NCBI GenBank assembly: GCA_009763385.1 | Contig: CM019831.1 | Location: forward strand, 80,201,845 to 80,265,844 | From: Coix lacryma-jobi var. lacryma-jobi | Taxonomy: Eukaryota > Streptophyta > Magnoliopsida > Poales > Poaceae | Direction: 5' to 3' | Length of the DNA stretch: 64,000 bases | In this document: piece after piece, positions 23,393 through 35,499 of the stretch | How the letters are laid out: each line of letters starts with the position of its first letter | Numbering within the stretch: position 1 is the stretch's first letter | Translations under genes and position numbers: made by a program | The notes under the pieces: model-generated | What the model saw: only the letters and a program-made list of their open reading frames with translations | What the model was told of the DNA's origin: nothing | Databases searched by the model: none

Positions 23393-25415
23393 TGTTGGTA
23401 GTTCTTAGCTTCACTAAAGATAGAGCTAGGCAACTATCCCCGGTAACGGCCCAGAAATGCTTGTTGACACTAGCCAACGTCGTTACTAGGAGCAGACTAT
23501 GGGATCTATTCTAGGCAACGGTGTCAGACGTGCTTGAAGCAAGTCCGATCACTATACCTAAAGGAGTGAAGCTAAAGCAGCTATCTACTAATGCCAAGCG
23601 GGGTTGTCAATCCCGACACTAGTAGGAGCTAGCTAGAGAGATTGCAATCTACCAAGAGGAGATTCTGCAAGCGCACAGAACTATCGTAGTAGCACTTCGC
23701 CTGGGAGTACCAGGTGTCGATTTATTTGATCCCAAGGGAAGGCTAGGGTGGTGTATGAGTCGAGTCAAGGAGGGGATGAGAGTCGAAGAAAAGAGAAAAG
23801 GAAAAAGGGGAGAAGGGAAAAGAGAGGATGGAAGGCTAGAAAGAATTTATGGGTGGATAGGTATGGATGATATGGATGGCTAAAGTAAGGTGGATGGATA
23901 GGTAGATAATGGGAATAGGATAGCTAAGGGTAACTAAGATAACTAACTACTAACTAATAACTAATCCTAGATAACCACAGAGCAAGATAACTACGAAGCA
24001 AGATAGTTACGAAGCAAGGCAGGCAAAAGTCAATAAAGCAACTAAGTTGAGTATAGTTTTATTCCTATCTTGTCAAGTATCGAGGCGTACTAGCCTTTAC
24101 CACTTACTTAGGTTGAACGCTAGCACAACGAGCATTACTGTTAAACTGGGCCAACTACGTGGTGGAATTCAAGGCGCACAGGGCTGTCACCACCTGCTTG
24201 CTACCACAGCTATCCGGGGGTCCAGCCGTATCTGAAGGTAAGTCTATAACTAAGCACCATGCTTAACTATATTCTAACTATCTCTGTCCTAGCTTTGAAT
24301 AGAGACACCCTTGCGGACGTCAGAGCAAATACTTGACTTTATAAGATAAACACTAAACTAACTAAGCAACCTATTGGCAAAGATCAATCACTAAGCACAC
24401 TAGAGATTAACTACTATGGCTAAGTGAATTGAACTATAGGATAGCTAGGTCACACTCAAGGTACTTGATCAAGTAATACTGAAAGTATTGCTTAAAGTAA
24501 TATTGCGATAAAGATAAGTGTACCAGAGATACAAGAGAGCAAACCAGACCAGAGATGCCGGGAAATCAACCGACCTCCGATGCTAGTCGCTCGCACCCGC
24601 TTCTCTCTTAGCAAGCTCTACGCTCCTTTTACCAAGAACTTAGGCTGGGCTGTGCTAAACTAAGAGCCGCGCTGTAGCGAGGGCACTAGAGCTATACTCT
24701 CTCTACTAGCTAACCTACTTGCCTAAGCTCTCTGAGCTTCTAACCTAACTCTCACTTGCTTCTCTTGCTTCTTGGTGTGGTATATGATGGTCTATCTAGG
24801 ATATCTGGGATATGAATGAAGTGATGCCTCCGGGGGGTATTTATAGCCTTGTGGAGTGAGGGGGGGTACTTATAGGGGGCAGCCAACCGACCTAGGGTTA
24901 GGTCAGGTGGCGGGCGCCACCCCCTACTGGCGGCCGCCAGTCTCCTGGCCGTTGGATGCATCATCACTGATCCTACGGCCTCTAGGTGGTTGTCCAAGGC
25001 GGTTTGGAGGTCGGTTGCATGTCCTTGCAACCGACTTAGGTCATGATACACGCCACTCACCTCCGTAGCCCTCCGATCAAACCGACCTAGTGACCAAGGG
25101 CCAAGATTTGGCCTTGGGGTGGTCACATGGATCAGTGACGTGGCAGGAGGGATGGTTTGGGCCAACCCAAGTGGCGGGCGCCACCTAGGGGTGGCGGGCG
25201 CCACCCCCCTAAGGCCCAATTGGGCCCTGCTGAGTGGGTTTGGCCTCTGGTGGTTCAAATGTCCAAATTTGGTCCAAATTCCTGCATTCAAATAAAAATC
25301 TATGGACATGTGGAATTTGGTTAGTTTGAAACCTATTTGGCTACATTTCATGCCTTTTTGGTGAATTTTAGGGTAAAATGTTGATGGTAAAACAGGTGTT
25401 TACGGACCATCAACA
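23393..25415 (-). repeat. NA-1 5' LTR
   Basis: 2,023 bp. On minus, TATAAATA at 24845-24838 is the likely TATA box, and the conserved leader block (about 24230-24148) lies some 600 bp downstream of it. U3 holds GC palindromes (GTGGCGGGCGCCAC, TGGCGGCCGCCA). Confidence 0.9.
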
Positions 25416-25420
25416 GGGAC

Positions 25421-26259
25421 TCGGCATGATCGACCCCTTCCGACCTTCCCCGGGCAGCTTCAAGTGGATCTATGTCGACGTCGACAAATTCTCCAAGTGG
25501 ATCGAAGCAAAGCCAATCACCAAGGCGACCGTCGAGAACGCCGTCTCCTTCATCGACGGGATAATTCATCGCTTCGGTCTCCCGAACTGCATCATCACCG
25601 ACCTCGGCTCCAACTTCACCGGTAACGTCTTATGGGATTTCTGCGAAGGGCACGACGTCCTCGTCAAGTATGTCTCCGTCGCCCATCCTCGGGCCAACGG
25701 CCAAGCTGAACGCGCCAACGACATGATCCTTGACGCCCTGAAGAAGCGCCTCTACCAGAAGGACGAGAAGCACCCTGGTCGCTGGATGCGCAAGCTCCCC
25801 TCCGTGCTCTGGGGTCTCCGGACTCAACCCAGCCGCAACACCAATGTTTTGCCGTACTTCATGGTCTTCGACTCCGAAGCCGTCATCCCCGCCGATATCG
25901 TCTTCCGCTCCCCACGCGTAGAAAACTACAATGAGGAAGCCTCCGACCAGGCCCGCTGCGATGACCTCGACCGCCTAGAAGAAGAATGGCTGGCATCTTG
26001 CCTTCGCACCGCCAAGTACGTCGAAGGAGTTCGCCGCTACTACAACCGCAATGTAAAAGACCGATCCTTCGTCGTCGGTGACCTCGTCCCCAAGTGAAAA
26101 GTAAAGACCGACGGCCTGCACAAACTATCTTCACACTGGGATGACCCCTACACAGTCAAGGAAGTCACCCGACCAGGCGCCTATCGTCTCGCCGACCTTG
26201 AAGGCATCAACGTGCCCAACTCCTGGAGTATCGAGCACCTTAGAAAATTGTACGCTTAA
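25421..26259 (+). pseudogene. Tat-1 integrase core and C-terminus
   Basis: This continues the integrase broken at 17589. The catalytic triad is present: D in WIYVDVDKFSKWIEA, D in CIITDLGSNFTG and E in HPRANGQAERANDM, with the usual D-D-35-E spacing. The C-terminal part includes WAL-like RKLPSVLWGLRTQPSRNT and the chromatin-facing SH3-like tail (FVVGDLVPK, HWDDPYTVKEV, LRKLYA). One TGA near 26096 sits where Arg is usual. The natural TAA is at 26257-26259. With 17590-25420 removed the reading frame is continuous. Confidence 0.9.
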
Positions 26260-26260
26260 G

Positions 26261-26531
26261 GGACGGTTCGCCGACATCTCCACCCATCTCCGGACAGCTC
26301 ACCGACCTCTCCACTCGTCTCCAGATGACTCGCCTACATCTCCACTCGTCTCCGGACGTCTCGCCGACCTCTCCACCCGTCTCTGGACGGCTCGCCGACA
26401 TCTCCACTCGTCTCCGGACGGCTCGCCGACCCGTCCACCAATCTTCGGACGGCTTGCCGACCTCTCCACTCGTCTCCGGATGGCCCGCCGACCTCTCCAA
26501 CTCGTCTCCGGACGACTCGCTAGTTTCTCCA
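26261..26531 (+). repeat. 31-bp minisatellite after Tat-1 pol
   Basis: About eight and a half tandem copies of a 31-bp unit, typically CCGGACGGCTCGCCGAC followed by CTCTCCACTCGTCT, start right after the pol stop codon. Copies differ at a few positions each. A 31-bp period is not a multiple of three, so the repeat is not maintained as protein. Confidence 0.85.
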
Positions 26532-26750
26532 AACAGCCTGGCCGATGCAAATGGAGACTCAGAGCAGGGGCTACTGCCACCGCCAGACGCGTGCATGAGC
26601 GCCCGCCCTCTACGCTATGGCGGCCAGTAGTCCTCCCAAGTGATGTCTCGACCTCTCTACGCGTGCATGAGCACCCGCCCTCTGCGCCACGAAGGGAGGG
26701 CTAAGCTTGGGCTGAGACCTCCGGAGGCTATACGTCCAGTGCCTGTATGC
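26532..26750 (+). repeat. Tat-1 3' region, first copy of a ~220-bp duplication
   Basis: This matches 39527-39745 across the insertion of solo LTR-B. Both copies contain GCATGAGCGCCCGCCCTCT twice, GACCTCTCTACG and GGGCTGAGA. A weaker third copy lies at about 39796-39960. Non-coding. Confidence 0.65.
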
Positions 26751-26979
26751 GCCGGTGGTGACACCCCAGTGTCAAGCACTACATTAGGAACTACATTTAG
26801 CTACTAAAATGCATGAGCAATGCATTGCATCATTTCATGTGCATGAAAGTGCTTTTGCCTTTTGTTTGTTTATCTGGATTTGGTTTCTATAAAACTTGGT
26901 TGTTTGAGTGGATTTCTGTCTTGGCAATTAATTTTATAAAATAAAGAATATTGAGTATAACATCTTTTTATATTGACAC

Positions 26980-28355
26980 TATTGACGCTCACTAATGCTC
27001 ATAATTAACCATCAACTATTGCATGAAATGACACTAAATGAATCACAAAGCATAGTTATAGGGTTTGAAACTAACAAGTTCCACGAGTTTTGGTGCTCTC
27101 ACTTGTTTTGTAGGACATCCATGTTTTTACCATATAAAAGTATCTCAAGTGATGAATTAGAGTGCACCATTGCGAAGGGCTCATCAAGACGAACGAAACG
27201 GGCATATCATTTGCTATATTCGAAGTCCTGGATGAAAACATATTAATTTTGCAACAAAATCTGCAAAAGAAGGATCTAGAAGACACCACGAGGCGACCCA
27301 CCATGTGGGCCCACTGGTCTAGACCGACCGGGCCCACACCAAGACCGACCGGTCGGCCACAGAGGTCGTTTCGCCTCCGCCTTCTGGAACCTTCTTGCAC
27401 CGCCTCCTAAGATGCATCTCCACCGTCCTTGAAGTCGGTTTGATCCAACGGTGGGCGATAAATGTGACGCGGATCGATGACATGGCAATTCCTTGTCCCC
27501 TACTCCACCTCGAGCTATATAAGCAGCCCCAGACCCCCCTCTCCAGGCATCTCCATCTTCATTATTCATCTCCACATCAGAAACTAGGGTTTCAATTAGA
27601 AGTAGAGGTCCCTCTAGATGAATCTCTTCTAGTTCATCTAGAATTAGATCTAGTTCTAGTTCTGGTTCTAGTTGTCTAGTTCATCTAGTTGTAATTAGAG
27701 ATTGGATTAGAGAGAAAAGGAGGAGAGAGCTAATGAGGAGCCGGATCTGTCGGATCTTCCTCAACATTGTATTGGTGCAGCATCTAGTTCATCTTCAAGC
27801 AATCTCCAGGTTCTTCATTTACTATTTCTGAGTATTATATTTATTTACAGTTCTTGCTTTATTTCATTTACTGGATCTCTGCTCGTATCGAGTGCTCTAA
27901 TTATTCTAGATAATTAGAGCAGTAGACGTTAGTGTAGACGTTAGTGTAGACGTGGCGTCTAGACTAGGGTTTACCTGAGTTTGCACCCAGCCCCACGGAT
28001 AGTTGTGGTAGCCCCAGGTGGTGACAGCCCTGACGGCCGACGTAGTCCACCTCGTTCGGGTTGGTGTTTGTAGGACTGTAGTCGGAGCTTCCTAGCCCCT
28101 TTCTCATCCCTTTCCGTGGCTAGTGTTCTGATGTCCCGAAGTAAGTATAGTAAGTCTTTGATTAGATAGACCTGCTTAGAAAACTATATATCTCTCTATA
28201 CCCATATTATCATTCTTTTCTTGGATGACTTGCCCCTTGATTAGTACACTTCACGTTCCCCATGGAAATCGATACCCTGGAATACTCTCGGGTGAAAGCT
28301 ACATCGGTATCCGTGCGCTTGCGGATTTTTCTGTGTGCGTTTAAAATACCCAACA
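26980..28355 (+). repeat. NA-2 5' LTR
   Basis: 1,376 bp; first bases TATTGACG (G-to-A change from TGTTGACG). TATATAA at 27516-27522. A short run of TCTAGT-type repeats near 27648-27675 is shorter than in the 3' LTR. The conserved leader block, inverted relative to NA-1, is at about 27985-28060. Confidence 0.9.
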
Positions 28356-28362
28356 AGCTTTC

Positions 28363-28378
28363 TGGCCATTGCCGGGGA
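28363..28378 (+). other. NA-2 primer binding site (decayed tRNA-Asp type)
   Basis: TGGCCATTGCCGGGGA lies seven bases inside the 5' LTR. It matches the tRNA-Asp-type site of the other elements except for a 2-bp loss and one substitution. Confidence 0.6.
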
Positions 28379-28481
28379 ACGGTAGCTGTGCTAGTTTCGA
28401 ACCAAGTCGTCCGTGTTTCTTTTCTTTTACCACCTTTTTCTCTTACCACCACCTTTACCTCACCACCACACTTCTTACCAC

Positions 28482-29351
28482 ATGAATTCCACTCCTATCT
28501 ATAAATACTCCGCTCCAAAGGGCGAGTTGTTGGAGCCACCACCATCATCACATCCTATTCTTACTGATGGCTACCAATTTCATCCCAGCTTTATAGCCAT
28601 GGTTCGGGAGCAACCCTTCTCTGGGCTAGAAGACGAGAATCCTTACACCCACTTTCGTGAATTTGAGCAATTGTGTTCTTGCTTGTCTATTGCGGGCATG
28701 ACAAAAGAGACCATTAAATGGAAATTGTTTCCATTCTCCCTTTTGGGAAGAGCGAAACAGTGGTATGCTCATAACGTAAGAGGAGTAGATCGAAATTGGG
28801 ATGAACTTTGGGACAAATTTTGTCTTGCTTTCTTCCCTGTTTCTCGAATCACTGCCCTTCGAATAGAAATTCTTACCTTTCAACAAAAAGAGAAGGAGTC
28901 TATAGGAGCAACTTGGGCTAGATTTATGAGTCTTGTCAACACTGGCCCAAATCTCTCTTTGTCTGAAGACGTTATTTTACAACACTTTCATTATGGTCTT
29001 AGCAAAGAAGCTGCCCTTTTTCTTGATACCTCTTCGGGAGGATCATTCACTCATAAAACTGTTAGTGAAGGGAAAGCCATCCTAGAGAAAATCCTTGAAA
29101 ACACTCCTTACACTGGCATTTATGATGAATTCCCCGAAGAAGAAGTCGAGCCCAACCCCGACCAACACGAGGAGGAACACACAACCAAATTTGAAATTCC
29201 TTCAAATCCTTCTAATAATTTGATTGTCACAAAACCTTCTGTGGAGAAAACACCCCACACTTCTTGCCTGGAAATGATGAACCCCATCCTTCAGTGTTCT
29301 TCTCTGAAATCGAGGATGATGATATCAAAGAGCATGGAATCTTCTTCATAA
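28482..29351 (+). pseudogene. NA-2 gag
   Basis: ATG at 28482 (MNSTPIYKYSAPKGE). The gag domain covers residues about 30-200: FHPSFIAMVREQPFSG, HFREFEQLCSCLSIAGM, WKLFPFSLLGRAKQWY and ALFLDTSSGGSF. It packages element RNA and needs a partner's enzymes. Near 29260 the frame shifts; the overlapping frame 29264-29590 continues with a Glu/Asp-rich stretch and a C-x2-C motif (CHKCCRSRC). No protease signature was found. It is related to the gag proteins of NA-1, NA-3 and NA-4 but is the most divergent. Confidence 0.8.
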
Positions 29352-29590
29352 ACACCTCCTTAAATCCATGCTCATATGAGACATCTCCTGATTCAATTGG
29401 TCTGTCTAACATTGCCGCACTCAAGATTTTCAACCCCCTCACACTTTCTATTTACAAAAACTTCAAAAGGGTGGTTGTAGATGCATATGTTTGTCACAAA
29501 TGTTGTAGATCTCGTTGTGCTCCTAAAGTTGGTGTTGGGGGGGAAACCACTCACCAAATCATCTTGAAGGTTTCCCAAAGACAAGCTTAG

Positions 29591-32500
29591 TGTCCTAAAA
29601 TAAGCATTCATTTCATATCTGTGTTCACCTTTCTGTTGCCCTTGTGTAATGAGCATAGGGATATAATTGTTAAAATATTCCTTCGGGTATTCTTGTCACT
29701 AACCTTTGCAGGTCTGGAGCAAAAAGTTCGAAGGAACGATAAACACAAGGTATGTCCAACCAATCATCATGCAACATTGACTTTGTAAGAACATCTCTTA
29801 CCATGTTGCTATGTTAGTTGCCTCTACCTTTAAGACATGCTCATGTGCTATACACTAATCATGCTCTCTCATCACCATTATAGTAAATCTCTTTAATGCT
29901 TTAATGGTACCCTCATTTGCTATAGTATATGTTTAGGTTTGAAGTATTATCATACACCTTTTAAATTAGGCATGGTGCTTAGTTTAAACTATTTTCATGA
30001 ATTAAAGTAAGACATGGTGTCTGGTTTGATTCTTGAGCTAAAAGGTGTCCTGATTTTACCTCTAAAGGCTTTTAAATTAAGTATGGTGCTTAGGTTAAAA
30101 TGCCCTCTTAACTCAAATTAGACATGGTGTCTAGGTTGGTTTTTGAGCCGATAGTATGTTATAGTGGATGTTGGATATTTTGTTGGACTAACCCCTGTAG
30201 GAAAACTTTCAATATCAATTTGGGAAAGTCCTGAGATGAACTCACACTGAGATGAAGAGACACATGAACTTCAACAACTTGCACAAGGGAGACACAACTC
30301 ACTGATCATGGAGAAAAGAGATCCATAGGACAAGACAGAAGATGAGTGCCACAAAACAATACCTACAATCAAAGCACTCACTCCATGGAAGTAGGTAAAC
30401 AAGTCTGAGTTGGGCCACTAGAAGACAGAGACCATCGAGCTAGCTTGGGAGATAAGATGGTACGACTACAACAATAGCAAGATCTACAAATCCAACACAT
30501 GAACATATTGTTGAAGAAATTTGGGCATCCATCTACCTCACAAGCCAGCTTGGGGAGACACAATTCCGTTGTCTAGTTTTGCTTCACGATCAAAGGGAGG
30601 AATGAGAAATCCAGCTTCAAGACACTTTGACCTTCTACTCAACACTCTGATCAGTACAAGCCACTAGACGCTGCCTCAGCCAAGAAGAAGAATATGATCC
30701 ACCACTCATTCTTGGAAGATCGTTCTTGAAAACCTTCAATGTTGTCATCTATGTCGGAACTAGAGAAATCCACTTTTGGATCTTTGACCAAAAGGTTCAC
30801 TGCCTCTTCAACAATTATACCATTTATGAGAAGCCAAAGAAAACCAAGAGAAGATGTTGACTCAACCGACAAAGGAGGAACCAACTGCCAGGAATTGAGG
30901 GGATATCATAAAGGATGAAGCCACTTCACCACAAGAAGTAGAAGATGGACAGACAATACCTAAGCCTACAAATCAAGAAAATAGTTGAGAAAGTCTCCAT
31001 CATCTGGATCTGTTGAAGACAAGACTCAGCTGGCCCACTGTGAGATAAGCAAGAGAAGACAAGTTATTCATGAACAACAACCAGCTAGACAAGAGAAGCT
31101 TCCACAAGGTGGTTCGACACAATCACTCTTCAATGGTACAACAACATCTCAAGGTAAGTGATCATCACTTTAAAAGCTTCTCCTTAATTCTAGTATGTGC
31201 ATAAATAAGAACCAAACATGTTTAAGTTGCACCTCACATGATCCAACCTAATCAACTTAACATGTTCAGTTCTTTACTATTTGTTCTTAGCTTTACTCTC
31301 TTGAATCTCACTATCTTAACGAAATGAGCTAAAATGTTGTGCATCCAACCTTTGGAAGATGATATATCACAATCATGAAATGATCGATACACTATGCATA
31401 GATTATCCTTCCATGGGTCAAGTACTCTGATCTGTTAAATATTTTTAGATGCTACTTTTCATGCTCATCTTTTGATCCTATCACTCATGTTAAGATTGAA
31501 TAGAACACATAAACAACAAATTTATCTTGTTCAATGTGCCTAAGGTTAGAGAGGAATGAACAAAACTTTTGGTTCTGTTGGTGTTTTTCCACCAACAGAG
31601 CCCATGCACTTGATCTATACCTTGTCTTTATAAGCAGGACACACTCTTAAGAAAAACATGGAGGAGTTTGTCAACTCCCAAATTCTACAAAGTGAAGGTC
31701 CTGGATCTACAAGAACATGCACACTGAGCAAGATGCTGCTAGCTTCCACAATTAATGCTTCACTTCAAATTGTTGGGCAAACGAAGAACATGAGTGACAC
31801 CATATCAAGAGGTGTAGTTATCAAGGTCTACATATCGAGATCAAATGATGCACCTCAAGAATGAACATGGTGAGAAGTCCTGTTCAGAGGACTTAAAACA
31901 TTGAACTCTCGCCGAAAGGTAAAATCGGTAGTTATCCATATTTATCTTTTATGCATTAATTTCTCTTTTTGCATGTTTACTTTCTATCATTTGCATAATC
32001 ATGTTTTTCTGTAGCATATTTACTTTTCTGCATTAGCATTGCTTAAAAAAGAAAAAAATAAAAATATTACACTGCATCATAAAACCTAAAAGGCCCATGT
32101 GAATAAATCTATGGTGTGTAAAAACCCGCAGGGATATTCACCATGGTGGCATAAAAATAAAAATGCATTCATTTTTGTTAAACTGTCATTGCATCATAAA
32201 AATAAAAATACAAAAAATATTGAGGAAGAGATCTTACTGAAACTCTACACAACTAAGGCTTAAGTGGCCAATCACTAACGCTTAATCCGTTCCACAAGTT
32301 TTGTTGTCTATTTGAGTTTCACAGGATTTGAAAGACCAAGAAAAGCTAACGAGCAAGTGGACGTTCTATCCACTATTGGAGTACTGTTTCCACAACCATC
32401 AACATCAATCAAAGCTCTGATAGAGGAAACATATTTCCACCGCCAGTCTGCTACATGGCAAGATTGAACGACTATGATAACATTCAGCTTGGGGGAAAGC

Positions 32501-33846
32501 ACCCCCGTGTATCCAGGTAAGTATCCTTATCCTCTTAAGTTTTCTTTCTATACATAAATAAAAATAAAATAAAAAAAATAAAAAAAAATGTGGGCACATG
32601 AAGGCTCACCATTAATTAAAAAGAAATATATATATATGGGCACATGAAGGCTCAACGCTATTAAGGGAACCGACTTTGGGGAGACGCACCCCGTTATCTT
32701 CGTGATCCAGGTATGTCTTATTCACTATTTTAGTTATTTATAATAAGTGTGTTAGGTTAAATAAATACTATGTTAAGTTTGCTTAGTTTGTTTTAAGAAG
32801 TTAATAATAAAAGAAGAACTCTCTCTCTAATCTTTTACATGGAAATGACGAATAGTTGCTCTATCTTACTTCTTTCAAGTACCTAGCCTTCAAAGCATGA
32901 GTTCTCCTGATTAATAATGATGCTTAAAAATGAAATTAAATGCATGGGTAGCAAATGCTTGATCTAAAGTCTGGGTAATTGACAGATATGACATGTGATG
33001 ATCTGAGCTGCTATTACCTTGTTCTAAACAACACTAGAGTTTCGGAGATTTCTCAATATAAATATGACTACTAATTGCATTGAGTTGAATTAAGCTTTGT
33101 TGACCCTATGAGAAGTTATCATGCTATTGAATTGAGATCACTTACACAATTCATCCATCTTCCGCATAAATGCTCATAATTATCTGTTGCTATACTCTCA
33201 AAAGTTTCTTGGAAGCATATGGCTCTTAAAAGTTTGTTGGAAGCATATGACTATTAAAGAAAAAAAAGAGAGAAAAAAATCCGAGGAAATAAAAAAGAAC
33301 AAGTGTCCGAAACCTCAAAAGAAAGGTCTCGAGGAAATAAAAAGGGACAAGTGTCCGGAACCTCGAAAAAAAGAGAAAAAATGAATATCAGAAAAAGAAA
33401 AAAAATGGGCACGTGCCCGATAGTAGAATTAGCCTGATAGCCATGTGTCTCTGATAAACAGAAGAGAGTGATATATTCAAAAGAGCATCCACCTCCATTT
33501 TCCATACACATGCACTTCTCGATTCAATGGTGTGGTTGACTTTCTTTTTGGATCCATTGTTTAATTTGACAACATATGTTTTTAAGCTTTTGAAAATTCA
33601 TAAAAACTCCGGGATAAAGGTGAAGTGAAAGAACTACAGACATAGTGCTTGATTTGGTCGTTCTATCTTTCAATTACTCAGGATTCAAGGTAAAGTACTA
33701 AGCCCCATAATAAATAATATGATACTTTTATCTAATCCATATGATAACTTTTGTTTGAATACATGTGTACTTGTTGGAAGTGAAGATATTGCAGCAACTC
33801 CTGATCCATTGTTGAGTTTGACTTTGCTAAGGGACTAGCAAAGGGT
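29591..33846 (+). other. NA-2 long non-coding internal region
   Basis: 4.3 kb with no supported gene where pol would normally lie. It contains repeated ATGGTGCTTAG / ATGGTGTCTAG words (29960-30140), a direct repeat of GGGCACATGAAGGCTCA (32590 and 32637), a tandem repeat around ACAAGTGTCCG (33298-33365) and GGGGGAAAGCACCCCCGTG near 32491. It ends at the polypurine tract. Confidence 0.6.
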
Positions 33847-33861
33847 AAGCTTGGGGGAACT

Positions 33862-35244
33862 TGTTGACGTTCACTAATGCTCATAATTAACCATCAACTA
33901 TTGCATGAAATGACACTAAATGAATCACAAAGCATAGTTGTAGGGTTTGAAACTAACAAGTTCCACGAGTTTTGGTGCTCTCACTTGTTTTGTAGGACAT
34001 CCATGTTTTTACCATATAAAAGTATCTCAAGTGATGAATTAGAGTGCACCATTGTGAAGGGCTCGTCAAGACGATCGAAACGGACATATCATTTGCTATA
34101 TTCGGAGTCCCGGATGAAAATATATTAATTTTGCAACGAAATCTGCAAAAGAAGGATCTAGAAGACACCAGAAGACACCACGAGCGAGGCGGCCCACCAC
34201 GTGGGCCCACTGGGCTAGACCGACCGGTCCCACACCAAGACCGATTGGTCGCCCACGGAGGCCGTTTCGCCTCCGCCTTCTGGAACCTTCTTGCACCGCC
34301 TCCTAGGATGCATCTCCACCGTCCTTGAAGTCGGTTTGATCGAACGGTGGGCGATAAACGTGACGCGGATCGATGACATGGCGATTCCTTGCCCCCTACT
34401 CCACCTCGGGCTATATAAGCAGCCCCAGACCCCCCTCTCTAGGCATCTCCATCTTCATTATTCATCTCCACATCAGAAACTAGGGTTTCAATTAGAAGTA
34501 GAGGTCCCTCTAGATGAATCTCTTCTAGTTCATCTAGAATTAGATCTAGTTCTAGTTCTAGTTCTAGTTCTAGTTCTAGTTCTAGTTGTCTAGTTCATCT
34601 AGTTGTAATTAGAGATTGGATTAGAGAGAAAAGGAGGAGCCGGATCTGTCTGATCTTCCTCAACATTGTATTGGTGCAGCATCTAGTTCGACTTCAAGCA
34701 ATCTCTAGGTTCTTCATTTACTATTTCTGAGTATTATATTTATTTATAGTTCTTGCTTTATTTCATTTACTGGATCTCCGCTTGTATCGAGTGCTCTAAT
34801 TATTCTAGATAATTAGAGTAGTAGATGTTAGTGTAGACGTGGCGTCTAGACTAGGGTTTTCCTGAGTTTGCACCCAGCCCCACGGATAGTTGTGGTAGCC
34901 CCAGGTGGTGACAGCCCTGACGGCCGACGTAGTCCAACTCGTTCGGGTTAGTGTTTGTAGAACCGTAGTCGGAGCTTCCTAGCCCCTTTCTCCTCCCTTT
35001 CTGTGGCTAGTGTTCTGATGTCCCGAAGTAAGTAAGTATAGTAAGTCTTTGATTAGATAGACCTGCTTAGAAAACTATATATCTCTTTACCCATATTATC
35101 ATTCTTTTCTTGGACGACTTGCCCCTTGATTAGTACACTTCACGTCCACCGTGGAAATCGATACCCTGGAATACTGACGGGTGAAAGCTACATCGGTATC
35201 CGTGCGCTTGTAGATTTTTCTGTGTGCGTTTAAAATATCCAACA
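33862..35244 (+). repeat. NA-2 3' LTR
   Basis: 1,383 bp. TATATAA at 34412-34418. The CTAGTT microsatellite at 34549-34590 is longer than in the 5' LTR. Confidence 0.9.
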
Positions 35245-35499
35245 GACAGCTTGACCTAGTTCAATATAGTTTAATAATTAAAAATGTGGGAACAAAATGA
35301 TTTATAGCTCAAAAATTGGCTTTATTTATGAGGAGGTTGTGCATATGAGTTTTAGAAAAAGTGTCTTACATGAAAGTTCAAGAGAAAATTATTTTGAGCA
35401 ACTTTTATTTTTGGGTCAAAGTTTAGTTTTGAGTTTTTGAAACTGATTTGAAATGGTCAAAGTTTGGAAAAGATTTGGAAAAAGAAAATGGAAAAACGT

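Larger units (their letters stand above)
17590..25415 (-). mobile_element. NA-1: non-autonomous Athila-like LTR retrotransposon
   Basis: LTRs at 17590-19623 and 23393-25415 lie inside a perfect GGGAC duplication (17585-17589, 25416-25420). It is read on minus: 5' LTR on the right, tRNA-Asp-type primer site at 23384-23367, gag and protease at 23206-21320, polypurine tract GCTTGGGGGAGCT at 19636-19624. The 3.8-kb internal region has no RT, RNase H or integrase, so it depends on a partner. The LTRs differ at roughly 25 positions plus one small indel by eye (about 1%), making this a recent insertion. It lies within the Tat-1 integrase core. NA-3 is a close relative. Confidence 0.9.
26980..35244 (+). 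mobile_element. NA-2: non-autonomous gag-only LTR retrotransposon
   Basis: LTRs at 26980-28355 and 33862-35244 with near-matching duplications GACAC (26975-26979) and GACAG (35245-35249). On + it has a primer site at 28363, gag from 28482 and the polypurine tract AAGCTTGGGGGAACT just before 33862. The internal 5.5 kb has no protease, RT, RNase H or integrase. It inserted 223 bp into solo LTR-B, so it is younger than that element. Its gag, primer site and polypurine tract resemble those of NA-1, NA-3 and NA-4. Confidence 0.88.

Noticed and set aside
26261..26531. CRISPR-like array
   Set aside because: Units are contiguous 31-bp repeats with no spacers, in a eukaryotic retrotransposon.
33187..33384. 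Lysine-rich small protein
   Set aside because: Frame runs through an A-rich tandem repeat in the non-coding part of NA-2.
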